NCBI GenBank assembly: GCA_030412945.1
Contig: JAUHJS010000003.1
Coordinates: 435,507 to 499,506, forward strand
Origin: Shiella aurantiaca
GTDB lineage: Bacteria; Bacteroidota; Bacteroidia; Cytophagales; Cyclobacteriaceae
Direction of reading: 5' to 3'
Length of the DNA stretch: 64,000 nt
In this document: one piece after another, positions 38,558 to 47,762 of the stretch
How positions within the stretch are numbered: position 1 is the first letter of the stretch
How the letters are laid out: every line of letters begins with the position of its first letter
Position numbers and translations under genes: made by a program
The notes under the pieces: model-generated
What the model saw: only the letters and a program-made list of their open reading frames with translations
What the model was told of the DNA's origin: nothing
Database searches by the model: none

Positions 38558-38589
38558 GTGTTTTGAAAAGATATTGATAAAGACCTAGT

Positions 38590-39591
38590 ATGGAAATTAA
38601 AAACAACTGGACAAGAGAAGAAATAACCGAAATTTATAATACACCTGTAATGGATTTGATGTACCGTGCGGCCACTGTTCACCGTGCACACCATGATCCG
38701 CAAGAAGTACAGGTTTGTACTCTATTATCTGTTAAAACGGGCGGATGCCCTGAGGACTGTGCCTACTGTCCTCAGGCAGCACGCTACCATACCGATGTGA
38801 AAGTGCATAAACTATTGCCTGTAAAAGAGGTGATAGAGTCGGCTCAAATGGCCAAAGCCAGCGGAAGTACGCGTTTTTGTATGGGTGCTGCTTGGCGCGA
38901 AGTGCGCGATAACCGCGATTTCGATCAAGTTTTGGAAATGGTGAAAGGAGTTAATGCCATGGGTATGGAGGTTTGCTGTACGCTGGGTATGCTTACCGAA
39001 GAACAAGCCAACAAGTTGAAAGATGCTGGTTTGTATGCCTATAACCACAATCTCGATACCAGCGAAGAGCATTATGAGGAAATTATTACCACGCGTACCT
39101 ATGATGATCGCCTGAATACCCTAGAAAATGTGCGCAAAGCCAAGATATCGGTTTGCTCAGGTGGAATTATCGGCTTGGGCGAGGCACATGCTGACCGTAT
39201 CGGGATGTTGTTGACCTTAGCCAATTTGCCGGAACATCCAGAATCGGTACCAGTAAATGCCTTGGTGCCTGTGGAAGGAACGCCTTTGGAAGATCAAGAG
39301 CGTGTATCGGTATGGGAAATGGTGCGTATGATTGCCACGGCTCGTATTATTATGCCTAAAGCCATGGTACGCCTATCGGCTGGTCGTGTGCGTATGAGCG
39401 TGGAGGAGCAAGCTTTGTGCTTTATGGCGGGAGCCAATTCTATCTTTGCAGGGGATAAATTGTTGACTACACCTAACCCAGAAGTGAATGCCGATCAGGA
39501 GATGTTCCAAACATTGAATTTGAAACCGCGTAAGGCGTTTAAAGATGCTTCTAAACCAGCGGTAGTATTTGAGCAGATACCTCAGCATTAA
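38590..39591 (+). CDS. bioB: Biotin synthase
   Basis: 333 residues, a radical SAM enzyme with the cluster motif C53PEDC57AYC60PQ and the second-cluster residues in the CMGAAWRE and VCCTLGML regions. The family end ([17 protein letters not shown]) is present. It inserts sulfur into dethiobiotin. It is separated from the other bio genes by a porin-like gene on the opposite strand, with a strong terminator after it. Confidence 0.97.
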   Translation: MEIKNNWTREEITEIYNTPVMDLMYRAATVHRAHHDPQEVQVCTLLSVKTGGCPEDCAYCPQAARYHTDVKVHKLLPVKEVIESAQMAKASGSTRFCMGAAWREVRDNRDFDQVLEMVKGVNAMGMEVCCTLGMLTEEQANKLKDAGLYAYNHNLDTSEEHYEEIITTRTYDDRLNTLENVRKAKISVCSGGIIGLGEAHADRIGMLLTLANLPEHPESVPVNALVPVEGTPLEDQERVSVWEMVRMIATARIIMPKAMVRLSAGRVRMSVEEQALCFMAGANSIFAGDKLLTTPNPEVNADQEMFQTLNLKPRKAFKDASKPAVVFEQIPQH

Positions 39592-39604
39592 TCATTGATT
39601 GAAA

Positions 39605-39643
39605 GACATAAAAAAAGGAGCAAGCAGCTCCTTTTTTTATGTC
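39605..39643. terminator. Bidirectional terminator after bioB
   Basis: A 17-bp perfect inverted repeat (arm GACATAAAAAAAGGAGC) with five-base loop AAGCA and A/T tracts inside the stem on both strands, between convergent genes. Confidence 0.92.
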
Positions 39644-39654
39644 ATGAGGTCTTA

Positions 39655-40239
39655 TCAAAGTAGTTTGTAGCCAATGCTAAACATGACTTGATTGATGTTT
39701 TTAGTACCATTGGCCACATCAGAAATGCTACCAAACTGGCCTTCATAACGGATGTCCAAGGTGAGTTTGGTGATATCCAAGCCCGCTCCGGCCTGATAAC
39801 CGAAGATGTTGCTCTTAAAATCATCTTTAATATCATCTTTATCCAGTTTAGCAGAAGTTAAAAAACTTGCTACAGGGCCTACATATACCCGTGCAATTAA
39901 AAACTTAAAGCCAACCAATACGGGTACATCTACCTTGCTTAGGTTGAATTTTACCTCCTGATAATCAGGTGTAGAAGTGGTGCTGACATTTTGAAGGGTT
40001 TTGTTGCTGGTATTGTTGAAGTATACTTCGGGCTGAAGAAAAAGTCCGGCTGCGCCAATTCGGGCAAATGCCCCCACATGGTAGCCGAGGCTCAAATCTC
40101 CTTCTTTCAAAGCCGCCTGATTGTCTTCCACTTTTAATTTGGTAGAGCTCACCCCAGCCTTAAGACCAAGGGAAAAAGATTGGGAATAGCTATATCCAAA
40201 AGCCATTACCGCCAACATACTTAGAATGATTTTTTTCAT
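39655..40239 (-). CDS. Outer-membrane beta-barrel (porin-like) protein
   Basis: 194 residues. Signal peptide (MKKIILSMLAVMAFGYSYSQ) then eight or so short amphipathic strands: FSLGLKAGVSSTKL, GYHVGAFARIGAAGLFLQPEVYF, VDVPVLVGFKFLIARVYVGPVASF, FGYQAGAGLDITKLTLDIRYEGQF, and a terminal MFSIGYKLL. It matches the small outer-membrane beta-barrel family common in Bacteroidota (PorT/OmpA-like N domain). It has no partner gene on its strand and divides the bio locus; ligand unknown. Confidence 0.85.
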   Translation of the reverse strand: MKKIILSMLAVMAFGYSYSQSFSLGLKAGVSSTKLKVEDNQAALKEGDLSLGYHVGAFARIGAAGLFLQPEVYFNNTSNKTLQNVSTTSTPDYQEVKFNLSKVDVPVLVGFKFLIARVYVGPVASFLTSAKLDKDDIKDDFKSNIFGYQAGAGLDITKLTLDIRYEGQFGSISDVANGTKNINQVMFSIGYKLL

Positions 40240-40330
40240 TTCAATAGAGTGTTTAGTTAAAAAAAGTATAGTTTGTGATTACTAATTAACGGTATTTCTC
40301 GCATTTTTAACTCTAGTAAACCCATTTTTA

Positions 40331-41521
40331 GTGAAACTTAATTTGCCGGATTTCTTACACGAGCATTTGCAAGACCAACTCGCTCAGCGCCAAAAGCAGC
40401 AAAACTTGCGAAAATTGCCCCTTTTTTCACCCAATATGGTAGATTTTAGCTCCAATGACTACTTGGGACTAGCTACTAACCGAGAACTCACCCAAGCCAT
40501 TGATTTTGCTTATAAAAACTTGAGTCCGGCTAAAAATGGGGCAACAGGCTCCCGCTTGATTTCCGGAAACTCCACCTATGTAGAATCTGTGGAGAAGGAC
40601 TTAGCTACTATTTTTCAGGGAGAGAGCGCTTTACTGTTCTCCTCAGGTTATATGGCCAACCAAGCCGTGTTAAGTGCGCTTCCAGGGAAAAATGATGTGA
40701 TTCTGTATGATGAGTTAGCCCATGCTTGTATCAAAGATGGGGCACGATTGAGTTTGGCCACTCGCTATCCGTTTAGGCATAATGATTTGTCTGATTTGAC
40801 CAGAAAGATTGAGTCCAATCAGCAAGCGGAGTTCATTTACATTGTAGTAGAATCGGTGTATTCTATGGATGGGGATCAGGCGTTTTTGGAGGATTTGATA
40901 GATTTGAAAAAACGGTTCCTCAAGGTATGTTTACTAATAGATGAGGCACATTCCACGGGTATTTATGGTGCGAAGGGAGCCGGTTTGACTGTGGAAAAAG
41001 GACTACATTCCGCATTTACCGCCCGCGTTTATACCTTTGGCAAAGCCATGGGTATTCATGGAGCCTGTGTGGTGGGTTCGGAGGTGCTCAAGCAATTCCT
41101 CATTAACTTTTCGCGACCTTTTATTTATACCACAGCGCCTGACGATCACAGCGTGGCGGCCGTGCAGCAAGCCTTCCGTTTTCTGCAAGAACATCCCAAT
41201 TTGGCAAAAGATTTATTTGACAGAATTCACTTCTTTCAAGAAAAAAAAGCGGCTCTGGATTGGGGTAAGTTTAGCTGGACGGACAGTGATTCGCCCATTC
41301 AATCCTTGATTATTCCGGGAAATGAAACCGTGAAAAAGATAGCGCAAAAAATGCAGGAGCAGGGCTTTTTTGTGCGAGGTATTACTTCCCCTACGGTTAA
41401 GGCAGGACAAGAACGATTACGGATTTGCTTGCACAACTTTAATTCCGAATCGGAAATCGAGCAGTTATTACAGCATTTACATCAGGTAATCCATTCAGAA
41501 AATGAGACTGGCCATCATTAG
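40331..41521 (+). CDS. bioF: 8-amino-7-oxononanoate synthase
   Basis: 396 residues from a GTG start. PLP enzyme of the alpha-oxoamine synthase family: VDFSSNDYLGLA, GATGSRLISGN, LIDEAHSTGIYG (D204) and the PLP lysine K238 in TFGKAMGIHG. It condenses pimeloyl-ACP/CoA with alanine in biotin synthesis. It overlaps the next gene by 20 bases, and the run continues through bioD and bioA, so this is one operon. Confidence 0.93.
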   Translation: MKLNLPDFLHEHLQDQLAQRQKQQNLRKLPLFSPNMVDFSSNDYLGLATNRELTQAIDFAYKNLSPAKNGATGSRLISGNSTYVESVEKDLATIFQGESALLFSSGYMANQAVLSALPGKNDVILYDELAHACIKDGARLSLATRYPFRHNDLSDLTRKIESNQQAEFIYIVVESVYSMDGDQAFLEDLIDLKKRFLKVCLLIDEAHSTGIYGAKGAGLTVEKGLHSAFTARVYTFGKAMGIHGACVVGSEVLKQFLINFSRPFIYTTAPDDHSVAAVQQAFRFLQEHPNLAKDLFDRIHFFQEKKAALDWGKFSWTDSDSPIQSLIIPGNETVKKIAQKMQEQGFFVRGITSPTVKAGQERLRICLHNFNSESEIEQLLQHLHQVIHSENETGHH

Positions 41522-42353
41522 CAATACCAGCGCGGGCAATGGAGTTGCTTCCTCGTATCTTCAAAAAGTATTTCAAGCCTGTGAGGCGAATGGTTTTACG
41601 TATGAGGTATTTTCCAATGTCTTACCCGAAGTCCATAGGCTCAAGGAGTTCAATCAATTGGTAATCATTGGGGGTGATGGCACTCTACATCATGTAATCA
41701 ATGCGTATAAAGAAGCGCTAAAAGATATTCCCTTATCCTTATTAGCAGCAGGAACAGGCAATGATTTTGCACGCTCCGTTTATTTAAAACAGGACTTTGA
41801 TTTTCAGCTGGATAGAGTGCTCAATGGTGAGCTACAACCTATAGACGTAGGACTTTGTAATGAACATTGGTTCCTTAATGGCGTAGGTGTGGGTTTTGAT
41901 GGAGCTGTAGTGCACAAAATGCTGAAAGACCGATGGTTTAGCGGGCATCTTTCCTATTATATGGCTGTGCTTTCCTTACTTTTCTCCTACGAAGAAACGT
42001 CTTTGAGAATTACCATTGACCAACAAACGCGGGAAGAAAAAGCCTTAATGCTAACCGTAGGTAATGGGCGTTTTTTTGGGGGTGGTTTTTTGGTCACACC
42101 TCAGGCAAATTTAGCAGATGGACAACTGGATGCTTGTACCATTGGCCGTATACCCAAATGGCAGCGCGCTTTTCACTTGCCAAAAATTGAAAAAGGCCTG
42201 CACCTTTCGCTCCCTTTCGTGCGTTATGAACAGGCTAAGGAAATCCGTATTGAATCAACCGAACCCTTGCATGCTCATCTGGATGGCGAATACCATTTCG
42301 GAACAGACTTTCGCATATCCCTTCGTCCGGCTTATTTGCAATTCAGGATTTAG
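41502..42353 (+). CDS. YegS/DgkB-type lipid (diacylglycerol) kinase in the bio operon
   Basis: 283 residues. DAGK catalytic motifs are clear: NTSAGNG at the start, LVIIGGDGTLHHVINA with the nucleotide-binding GGDGT, AAGTGNDFARS, and a second half with NGRFFGGGFLVTPQANLADGQLDACTI and HLDGEY. It would phosphorylate a lipid such as diacylglycerol, feeding phosphatidic acid into phospholipid synthesis. It starts inside bioF and ends one base before the frame of bioD; no biotin role is known for this family. Confidence 0.9.
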   Translation: MRLAIISNTSAGNGVASSYLQKVFQACEANGFTYEVFSNVLPEVHRLKEFNQLVIIGGDGTLHHVINAYKEALKDIPLSLLAAGTGNDFARSVYLKQDFDFQLDRVLNGELQPIDVGLCNEHWFLNGVGVGFDGAVVHKMLKDRWFSGHLSYYMAVLSLLFSYEETSLRITIDQQTREEKALMLTVGNGRFFGGGFLVTPQANLADGQLDACTIGRIPKWQRAFHLPKIEKGLHLSLPFVRYEQAKEIRIESTEPLHAHLDGEYHFGTDFRISLRPAYLQFRI

Positions 42354-42407
42354 TTGAAAAGCTTGTTCTTTCGCCATTTCATCCCAAAATTGCGCCAAAA
42401 ACCATTT

Positions 42408-43031
42408 ATGCACGATCTGTTTGTAAGCGCCATAGGCACCGATAGTGGCAAAACCCTCGTTTCCTCCATTCTCCTCACTGCTTTTGAAGGAGAATATTGG
42501 AAGCCCATACAAGCCGGAAAACCCACAGATACCGATAGTGTCCGAAATTTAGTAGGAGAGGAGAAGCATGTGTTTCATCCAGAACGCTATGTATTGCAAA
42601 AACCCGCTTCCCCTCACGATGCTGCAGCCGAAGAAGGCATAGAAATCCGTTTGGAAGATTTCAGTTTGCCCGCGCATACGCGTCCGCTCATTGTAGAAGG
42701 AGCAGGCGGACTGATGGTTCCCATCAATGAGTCACAGGTTATTTTGGATTTAATTCATCATTTGGGTTTGCCCGTGGTATTGGTGGCTAATTTGTATTTG
42801 GGCAGTATCAATCATACCTTGCTGAGTGCCGATGCCCTTAAGCGCAAAGGCGTTCCTGTAAAAGGAATTATATTTAATGGAGAGCCCAATGAGGCCAGTC
42901 AGCGATTTATTCAAAACTATACCCAGTGGCCCGTGTTATTACATGTGCGAAGAGAGGAAAGCGTAACCGCGGATAGTATTAATAAGTATGCGCACCAGTT
43001 TTTAAAAACCTACCATGAGTACTATCCTTGA
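42408..43031 (+). CDS. bioD: Dethiobiotin synthetase
   Basis: About 207 residues from the ATG at 42408, just before the conserved LFVSAIGTDSGKTLVSS; the frame is open upstream to 42354 but that part has no family similarity. The P-loop is GTDSGKT (10-16), shorter than the common GTDTxVGKT. WKPIQAGKPTDTD, VEGAGGLMVPI and VLVANLYLGSINHTLL are further family motifs. It closes the ureido ring of dethiobiotin with ATP and CO2. It overlaps bioA by 17 bases. Confidence 0.92.
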   Translation: MHDLFVSAIGTDSGKTLVSSILLTAFEGEYWKPIQAGKPTDTDSVRNLVGEEKHVFHPERYVLQKPASPHDAAAEEGIEIRLEDFSLPAHTRPLIVEGAGGLMVPINESQVILDLIHHLGLPVVLVANLYLGSINHTLLSADALKRKGVPVKGIIFNGEPNEASQRFIQNYTQWPVLLHVRREESVTADSINKYAHQFLKTYHEYYP

Positions 43032-44292
43032 TAATGACAAAGAATATATTTGGCACCCCTTTACGCCACTAAAAGGTATGCCCGATCCCCTTCCTATTGT
43101 TAAGGCGGAAGGGGCGTATTTGTATACCGAATCCGGACAGAAAATTTTGGATGCCGTGAGTTCGTGGTGGGTGAACCTTCATGGGCATGCGCATCCAAAT
43201 ATCGTTAAAGCCATTGCCGAGCAGGCAGCCACATTAGAGCATGTGATTTTTGCCGGATTTACGCATAAACCCGCTACTGAACTGGCTAAAAAGCTGGTCA
43301 GTATTTTCCCAGAGGGAATAAAAAAAGTATTTTATTCCGATAATGGCAGCACTTCGGTAGAGGTGGCGCTAAAAATGGCCATACAATATTGGTTTAATAA
43401 GGGGATTGAGAAAAAGCGCATCATTGCATTTGAAGGAGCCTATCATGGCGATACCTTTGGCAGTATGTCGGTGGGTGACCGCTCGGTGTTTAGTATGCCA
43501 TTTCAACCCTATTTGTTTGAGGTTACATTTTTGCCTTTTCCTACTATAGATAACCGGGAAGAGGTAATTAATCTTTTGAGTCAAACCTTGGAAAAAGGAG
43601 ATGTGGCAGCCTGTATTTATGAGCCTTTGGTTCAGGGAGCATCCGGCATGCGAATATATCCTCAAGAGATATTGGACGAAGTCATACATCTCGCTAAACA
43701 ACACCAAGCCTTGTGTATAGCTGATGAAGTAATGACCGGATTTGGCCGCACAGGCAAGCTGTTTGCCTCTGAATATCTCAGCTTACCTCCGGATATTATT
43801 TGTGTATCTAAAGGGATTACAGGAGGCTTTCTTCCCTTGGGTGTTACGGCTTGTAGTGTAGAGATTATCCATGCTTTCGATACAGCCGATACCCTCAAAA
43901 CCTTTTATCACGGACATTCCTACACGGCTAATCCAATAGCCTGTGCCGCAGCATTGGCAAGTTTTGACCTATTGGTTTCTGAAGAAACCCAAAGTAAAAT
44001 ACAGGAAATCGCTGATTCGCACAGAAACTGGGCCGAAACCGTAAAAAATCATCCAAAAGTGGTGAAAGTAGAATGCCTTGGCACAATATTGGTTATCGAA
44101 ATTAATACGGGAGAGGGGAGTTCCTATTTCAGCGAGATTCGGACGAAAATCTATCCTTACTTTCTTTCCAAGAACATACTCTTGCGGCCTTTGGGCAATA
44201 CCATATATTGTATGCCTCCGTATTGTATCACTAAAGAAGAATTGAACACGATTTATTCAGAAATAAATGCTTTTTTAGCAACATTGCACTAG
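43015..44292 (+). CDS. bioA: Adenosylmethionine-8-amino-7-oxononanoate aminotransferase
   Basis: 425 residues, class III PLP aminotransferase: IWHPFTPLK, SSWWVNLHGHAHP (typical of BioA), FYSDNGSTSVEVALKMA, ADEVMTGFGRTG (D237) and the PLP lysine K266 in CVSKGITGGFLPLGV. It uses S-adenosylmethionine as amino donor. It is the last gene of bioF-lipid kinase-bioD-bioA. Confidence 0.95.
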   Translation: MSTILDNDKEYIWHPFTPLKGMPDPLPIVKAEGAYLYTESGQKILDAVSSWWVNLHGHAHPNIVKAIAEQAATLEHVIFAGFTHKPATELAKKLVSIFPEGIKKVFYSDNGSTSVEVALKMAIQYWFNKGIEKKRIIAFEGAYHGDTFGSMSVGDRSVFSMPFQPYLFEVTFLPFPTIDNREEVINLLSQTLEKGDVAACIYEPLVQGASGMRIYPQEILDEVIHLAKQHQALCIADEVMTGFGRTGKLFASEYLSLPPDIICVSKGITGGFLPLGVTACSVEIIHAFDTADTLKTFYHGHSYTANPIACAAALASFDLLVSEETQSKIQEIADSHRNWAETVKNHPKVVKVECLGTILVIEINTGEGSSYFSEIRTKIYPYFLSKNILLRPLGNTIYCMPPYCITKEELNTIYSEINAFLATLH

Positions 44293-44326
44293 GCTTTACA
44301 CGTAATCAACAAAAATTGTAGATGAT

Positions 44327-44911
44327 ATGAGACAAAATGTAGGAACTTTCGCATTGCTTTTGGTAATGGTCATATTTGGAGCTTGTAACCGCTCCGTTAC
44401 CCGGGTAGACCCCAACCAAACTATCGATTTAAGTGGAAGATGGAACGATACCGATTCTAAACTGGTCGCCAAAGAAATGATTGAAGATGTGCTAAAACGC
44501 CCTTGGAGAGAAAATTTTTATCGTGCCAATCAGAAGAATCCGGTAGTGATAGTAGGCATGATTACCAACAAAAGCCATGAGCATATCGATGCAGATATCT
44601 TTATCAAAGACATGGAGAAAGAATTCATTAACTCGGGTATGGTGCGTGTAGTAGACAATGGAGAATTCAGAGAGAAACTTCGTGTAGAACGTGCTCAGCA
44701 GCAAGATTTTGCCAGTCCTGAAACGCAAGCCAAATGGGGACGTGAACTAGGTGCCAACTACATGCTTTTTGGCACAGTGAACTCACAAATTGATGAATTG
44801 GGTAAGAAGAAGGTAGTTAACTATAAAGTAAACCTTTGGCTTACCGACCTTGAAACAAGCGAAAAGGTATGGCTAGGGGATAAAGAAATTAAAAAATATA
44901 TCGTAAACTAA
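44327..44911 (+). CDS. LpoB-like penicillin-binding protein activator lipoprotein
   Basis: 194 residues with a lipoprotein signal (MVIFGAC, C20). The mature part matches the LpoB/DUF family: TIDLSGRWNDTDSKLVAKEMIEDVLKRPW, KNPVVIVGMITNKSHEHID, LRVERAQQQDFASPETQAKWGRELGANYMLFGTV and LTDLETSEKVWLGDKEIKK. In E. coli LpoB stimulates the peptidoglycan synthase PBP1b from the outer membrane; whether Bacteroidota members do the same is inference. A terminator follows. Confidence 0.85.
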   Translation: MRQNVGTFALLLVMVIFGACNRSVTRVDPNQTIDLSGRWNDTDSKLVAKEMIEDVLKRPWRENFYRANQKNPVVIVGMITNKSHEHIDADIFIKDMEKEFINSGMVRVVDNGEFREKLRVERAQQQDFASPETQAKWGRELGANYMLFGTVNSQIDELGKKKVVNYKVNLWLTDLETSEKVWLGDKEIKKYIVN

Positions 44912-44915
44912 TCAC

Positions 44916-44937
44916 AGGGGCTTAGGCCCCTTTTTTT
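44916..44937. terminator. Terminator after the lpoB-like gene
   Basis: AGGGGC / GCCCCT stem with loop TTAG, followed by TTTTTTT on the plus strand. Confidence 0.85.
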
Positions 44938-45550
44938 ATTTCCATTCAGTGATATTGATTACTTCACGGGCATGACTGTATTCATGCGGCTGATTGGAGG
45001 CAATAATTACCAAGCGGTTAGATACTTGCTGCATTAGGCCCTGATACCAAGCCACTCCCTGGGCATCGAGGTTGGAGGTGGGCTCATCGAGCAGCATAAG
45101 GCTACATTCAGAAGCAAAAGCCAGTACCAGTTGGGCGCGTTGCTTCATGCCGGAAGAAAAATGTTTGATTAGTTTATCCTGAGCGTGTAGCAAACCCGAT
45201 GAAGTGAGCAATTCGTCTAAAGAGAACTCTTTAGCCCGATTCTTAAAAGTGAAATGGAAGGTAATGAGTTCTCGCAAGGTCATTTCCTCAATCAACTCCA
45301 TATACGGGGTCACGAATACCAATTCCTGATAAATCTGTTCAGCGGAAACGGTTTTGTCTTTATGCTTGTAGGAAATATCTCCTTTGGAAGGAAGGTTTAG
45401 GCCACTTAGAAGTTGTAATAGGGTAGACTTCCCACTTCCATTGTAGCCTGTAATGGCATAGTGTGTACCCGAAAAAAAATGGTAGGTGAAATTCTTGAAA
45501 ATCCACCCACCATTAAATTTTTTAGAAAGTCCTTCCGCTATAATCTCCAT
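44936..45550 (-). CDS. Orphan ABC transporter ATPase
   Basis: 204 residues: Walker A GYNGSGKST, a Q-loop near LVFVTPYMEL, signature FSSGMKQRAQL and Walker B LMLLDEPTSNLDAQG. It is short and has no permease nearby. It follows lpxA by two bases at the end of the HD-lpxD-lpxCfabZ-lpxA run, so it is co-transcribed with lipid A genes. A lipid A or LPS export role is possible but needs a membrane partner encoded elsewhere. Confidence 0.88.
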   Translation of the reverse strand: MEIIAEGLSKKFNGGWIFKNFTYHFFSGTHYAITGYNGSGKSTLLQLLSGLNLPSKGDISYKHKDKTVSAEQIYQELVFVTPYMELIEEMTLRELITFHFTFKNRAKEFSLDELLTSSGLLHAQDKLIKHFSSGMKQRAQLVLAFASECSLMLLDEPTSNLDAQGVAWYQGLMQQVSNRLVIIASNQPHEYSHAREVINITEWK

Positions 45551-45552
45551 GA

Positions 45553-46335
45553 TCAGTCATTACCATAGCCTTTCATAATTCCTCTTTCGGAACGATGAAT
45601 GAACTGTATGATATCGTCCTTTTCTTTGGAAGGAGGTAATTCTTTTTCGATTTTGGCCATGGCCAAGGAGTTGTTCAAGCCGCTCAGATACAGCTGACGG
45701 TATACTTCTTGGATTTCCCCGATGCGTTCGTTGGAAAAACCTCTTCTGCGCAAGCCTATGGTATTGATTCCGGCATAAGAAAGAGGTTCGCGAGCCGCTT
45801 TTACAAAAGGAGGAACATCTTTTCGTACCAAGGAGCCACCTGATATCATCACATGCGCACCGATTTTCACAAACTGGTGTACAGCACTGGCTCCACCGAT
45901 AATGGCATAGTCGCCAATTTCAACGTGGCCAGCTACTTGTACAGAGTTTACAATAATCACATTATTGCCAATAATACAATCGTGGGCTATGTGGGCATAG
46001 GCCATCACCAGGCAATTGCTACCCACCACGGTTTTCATTTTATCGTGCGTACCCTTACTGATGGTTACGAACTCACGAATTGTGGTATTGTCGCCAATCT
46101 CGGTAGTGGTTTGCTCACCCAAAAACTTAAGGTCTTGGGGAATAGAAGAGATTTGCGCGCCCGGGTAGATTTTACAGTTTTTCCCGATACGGGCACCATC
46201 ACTTATCACCGCATTGGGGCCAATCCAAGAGCCTTCTCCAATCTCAACATCTTTGCTGATATAGGCGAATGGCTCAATGGTAACGTTATCAGCAATTTTT
46301 GCTTCCGGATGTATATAGGCGAGTGGTTGATTCAT
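45553..46335 (-). CDS. lpxA: UDP-N-acetylglucosamine O-acyltransferase
   Basis: 260 residues of left-handed beta-helix hexapeptide repeats (IADNVTIEPFAYISKDVEIGEGSW...), the catalytic His region GTHDKMKTVVGSNCLVMAYAHIAHDC, and family motif GINTIGLRRRGFSNE. It puts the 3-hydroxyacyl chain on UDP-GlcNAc, the first step of lipid A. It sits 20 bases after lpxC-fabZ. Confidence 0.95.
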   Translation of the reverse strand: MNQPLAYIHPEAKIADNVTIEPFAYISKDVEIGEGSWIGPNAVISDGARIGKNCKIYPGAQISSIPQDLKFLGEQTTTEIGDNTTIREFVTISKGTHDKMKTVVGSNCLVMAYAHIAHDCIIGNNVIIVNSVQVAGHVEIGDYAIIGGASAVHQFVKIGAHVMISGGSLVRKDVPPFVKAAREPLSYAGINTIGLRRRGFSNERIGEIQEVYRQLYLSGLNNSLAMAKIEKELPPSKEKDDIIQFIHRSERGIMKGYGND

Positions 46336-46355
46336 CTTGGGTAGAATAATAGATT

Positions 46356-47762
46356 TTATATGGCCGGAGCGGTTTCTTTACGTACGATGCTGGCTGTCAT
46401 CACAGCTTCACACACCAAAGATGAGCCAACAAATATTTGTCCGCGCATCTTGGCGATACCGCGTTTGATAGGAGCAATGAGCTCACACTTAATGATAAGC
46501 GTATCGCCCGGCAATACCATTTTGCGGAAGCGGCAACTTTCAATGCCTATGAAATAAGTCCAGTAGTTTTCAGGATCAGGTACCGTACCCAATACCAAAA
46601 TACCTCCTGTTTGTGCCATAGCTTCTACTTGAAGTACGCCCGGCATTACCGGATTTCCCGGAAAATGGCCCATAAAATAGGGCTCATTCATGGTCACATT
46701 TTTTATAGCGGCCACGGTAGTTTCATCTACGTGGAATACCTTGTCAATCAAGAGGAAAGGATAACGATGCGGCAGCGTATTGCTGATTTGATTGATATCC
46801 ATTACCGGAGGCAACTTGGGATCGTAGTGCGGAATGCTCGAATTCAAGTTGGCCATCATCATCTTTTTCAGCTTCTTGGCAAAAGCTACGTTGGCCGCAT
46901 GCCCTGGACGAGCGGCTAATATTTGCGCTTTCAAAGGACGACCCACCAAAGCTAAATCACCCACTACATCTAATAGTTTATGACGAGCCGGCTCGTTTTT
47001 GTGGCGAAGCTCCACATTGTTCAAAATACCTTCCTTCTTAACTTCTACTTTAGGCTTGTTAAAGAGTTTGGCTATTTCTGCTAGTTCTTCCTCTTTCACT
47101 ACGCGGTCAACCACCACGATGGCATTATTCAAATCGCCACCTTTGATAAGATTGTTTTTGTGGAGCATTTCCAGCTCGTGCAAAAAGCAAAAGGTGCGAC
47201 ATGAGGCAATTTCCTTTTCAAACTCGGTAATGCTGTTCAAAGAAGCATGCTGACTCCCCAATACGGGTGAGTTATAGTCAATCATTACCGTTACCCGATA
47301 ATCATCGAGGGGCAGGGCAGCCATTTCTACATTGCGCTCCGGTTCACGATAGAATACGCCTTCCGGCACTTCAAAGAAATTGCGCAAGGCATTCTGTTCT
47401 TCAATCCCCGCTTCGTGCAACACGTTGATGAATTGGATAGAGCTACCATCCATAATAGGAGGCTCAGGACCATCCAACTGAATAAGCACATTGTCGATTT
47501 GTAAACCTACCAAGGCGGCTAGCGTGTGCTCTACCGTATAAATACGGGCACCACTTTGCTCGATAGTTGTACCACGAGAAATATCCACCACATTGTCGAC
47601 ATCAGCATCTACAATAGGTTCTCCCGGTAAGTCGATTCGTTGGAATTTGATTCCGTGATTAGGTTTGGCAGGTAAAAAAGTCATATTGGCCTGTACACCT
47701 GTGTGAAGTCCCACACCCGAAACGGTTACAGACTTTTTGATGGTTTGTTGCTTAATATTCAT
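46356..47762 (-). CDS. lpxC-fabZ: Bifunctional LpxC deacetylase / FabZ dehydratase
   Basis: 468 residues. The N-terminal 300 or so are LpxC: VSGVGLHTG, zinc-ligand region EHTLAAL and the second site KHKLLDVVGDLALVGRP with zinc His and Asp. The rest is FabZ: LPHRYPFLLIDKV, FMGHFPGNPVMPGVLQVEAMAQTGG with catalytic His and Glu. LpxC commits to lipid A, FabZ dehydrates 3-hydroxyacyl-ACP; the fusion is standard in Bacteroidota and couples two consumers of the same acyl pool. It overlaps lpxD by 11 bases. Confidence 0.96.
   Translation of the reverse strand: MNIKQQTIKKSVTVSGVGLHTGVQANMTFLPAKPNHGIKFQRIDLPGEPIVDADVDNVVDISRGTTIEQSGARIYTVEHTLAALVGLQIDNVLIQLDGPEPPIMDGSSIQFINVLHEAGIEEQNALRNFFEVPEGVFYREPERNVEMAALPLDDYRVTVMIDYNSPVLGSQHASLNSITEFEKEIASCRTFCFLHELEMLHKNNLIKGGDLNNAIVVVDRVVKEEELAEIAKLFNKPKVEVKKEGILNNVELRHKNEPARHKLLDVVGDLALVGRPLKAQILAARPGHAANVAFAKKLKKMMMANLNSSIPHYDPKLPPVMDINQISNTLPHRYPFLLIDKVFHVDETTVAAIKNVTMNEPYFMGHFPGNPVMPGVLQVEAMAQTGGILVLGTVPDPENYWTYFIGIESCRFRKMVLPGDTLIIKCELIAPIKRGIAKMRGQIFVGSSLVCEAVMTASIVRKETAPAI

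Noticed and set aside
45853..46344. 163-codon frame on the plus strand
   Set aside because: Antisense to lpxA, whose hexapeptide repeats are unmistakable; the regular pattern of the shadow only mirrors them.
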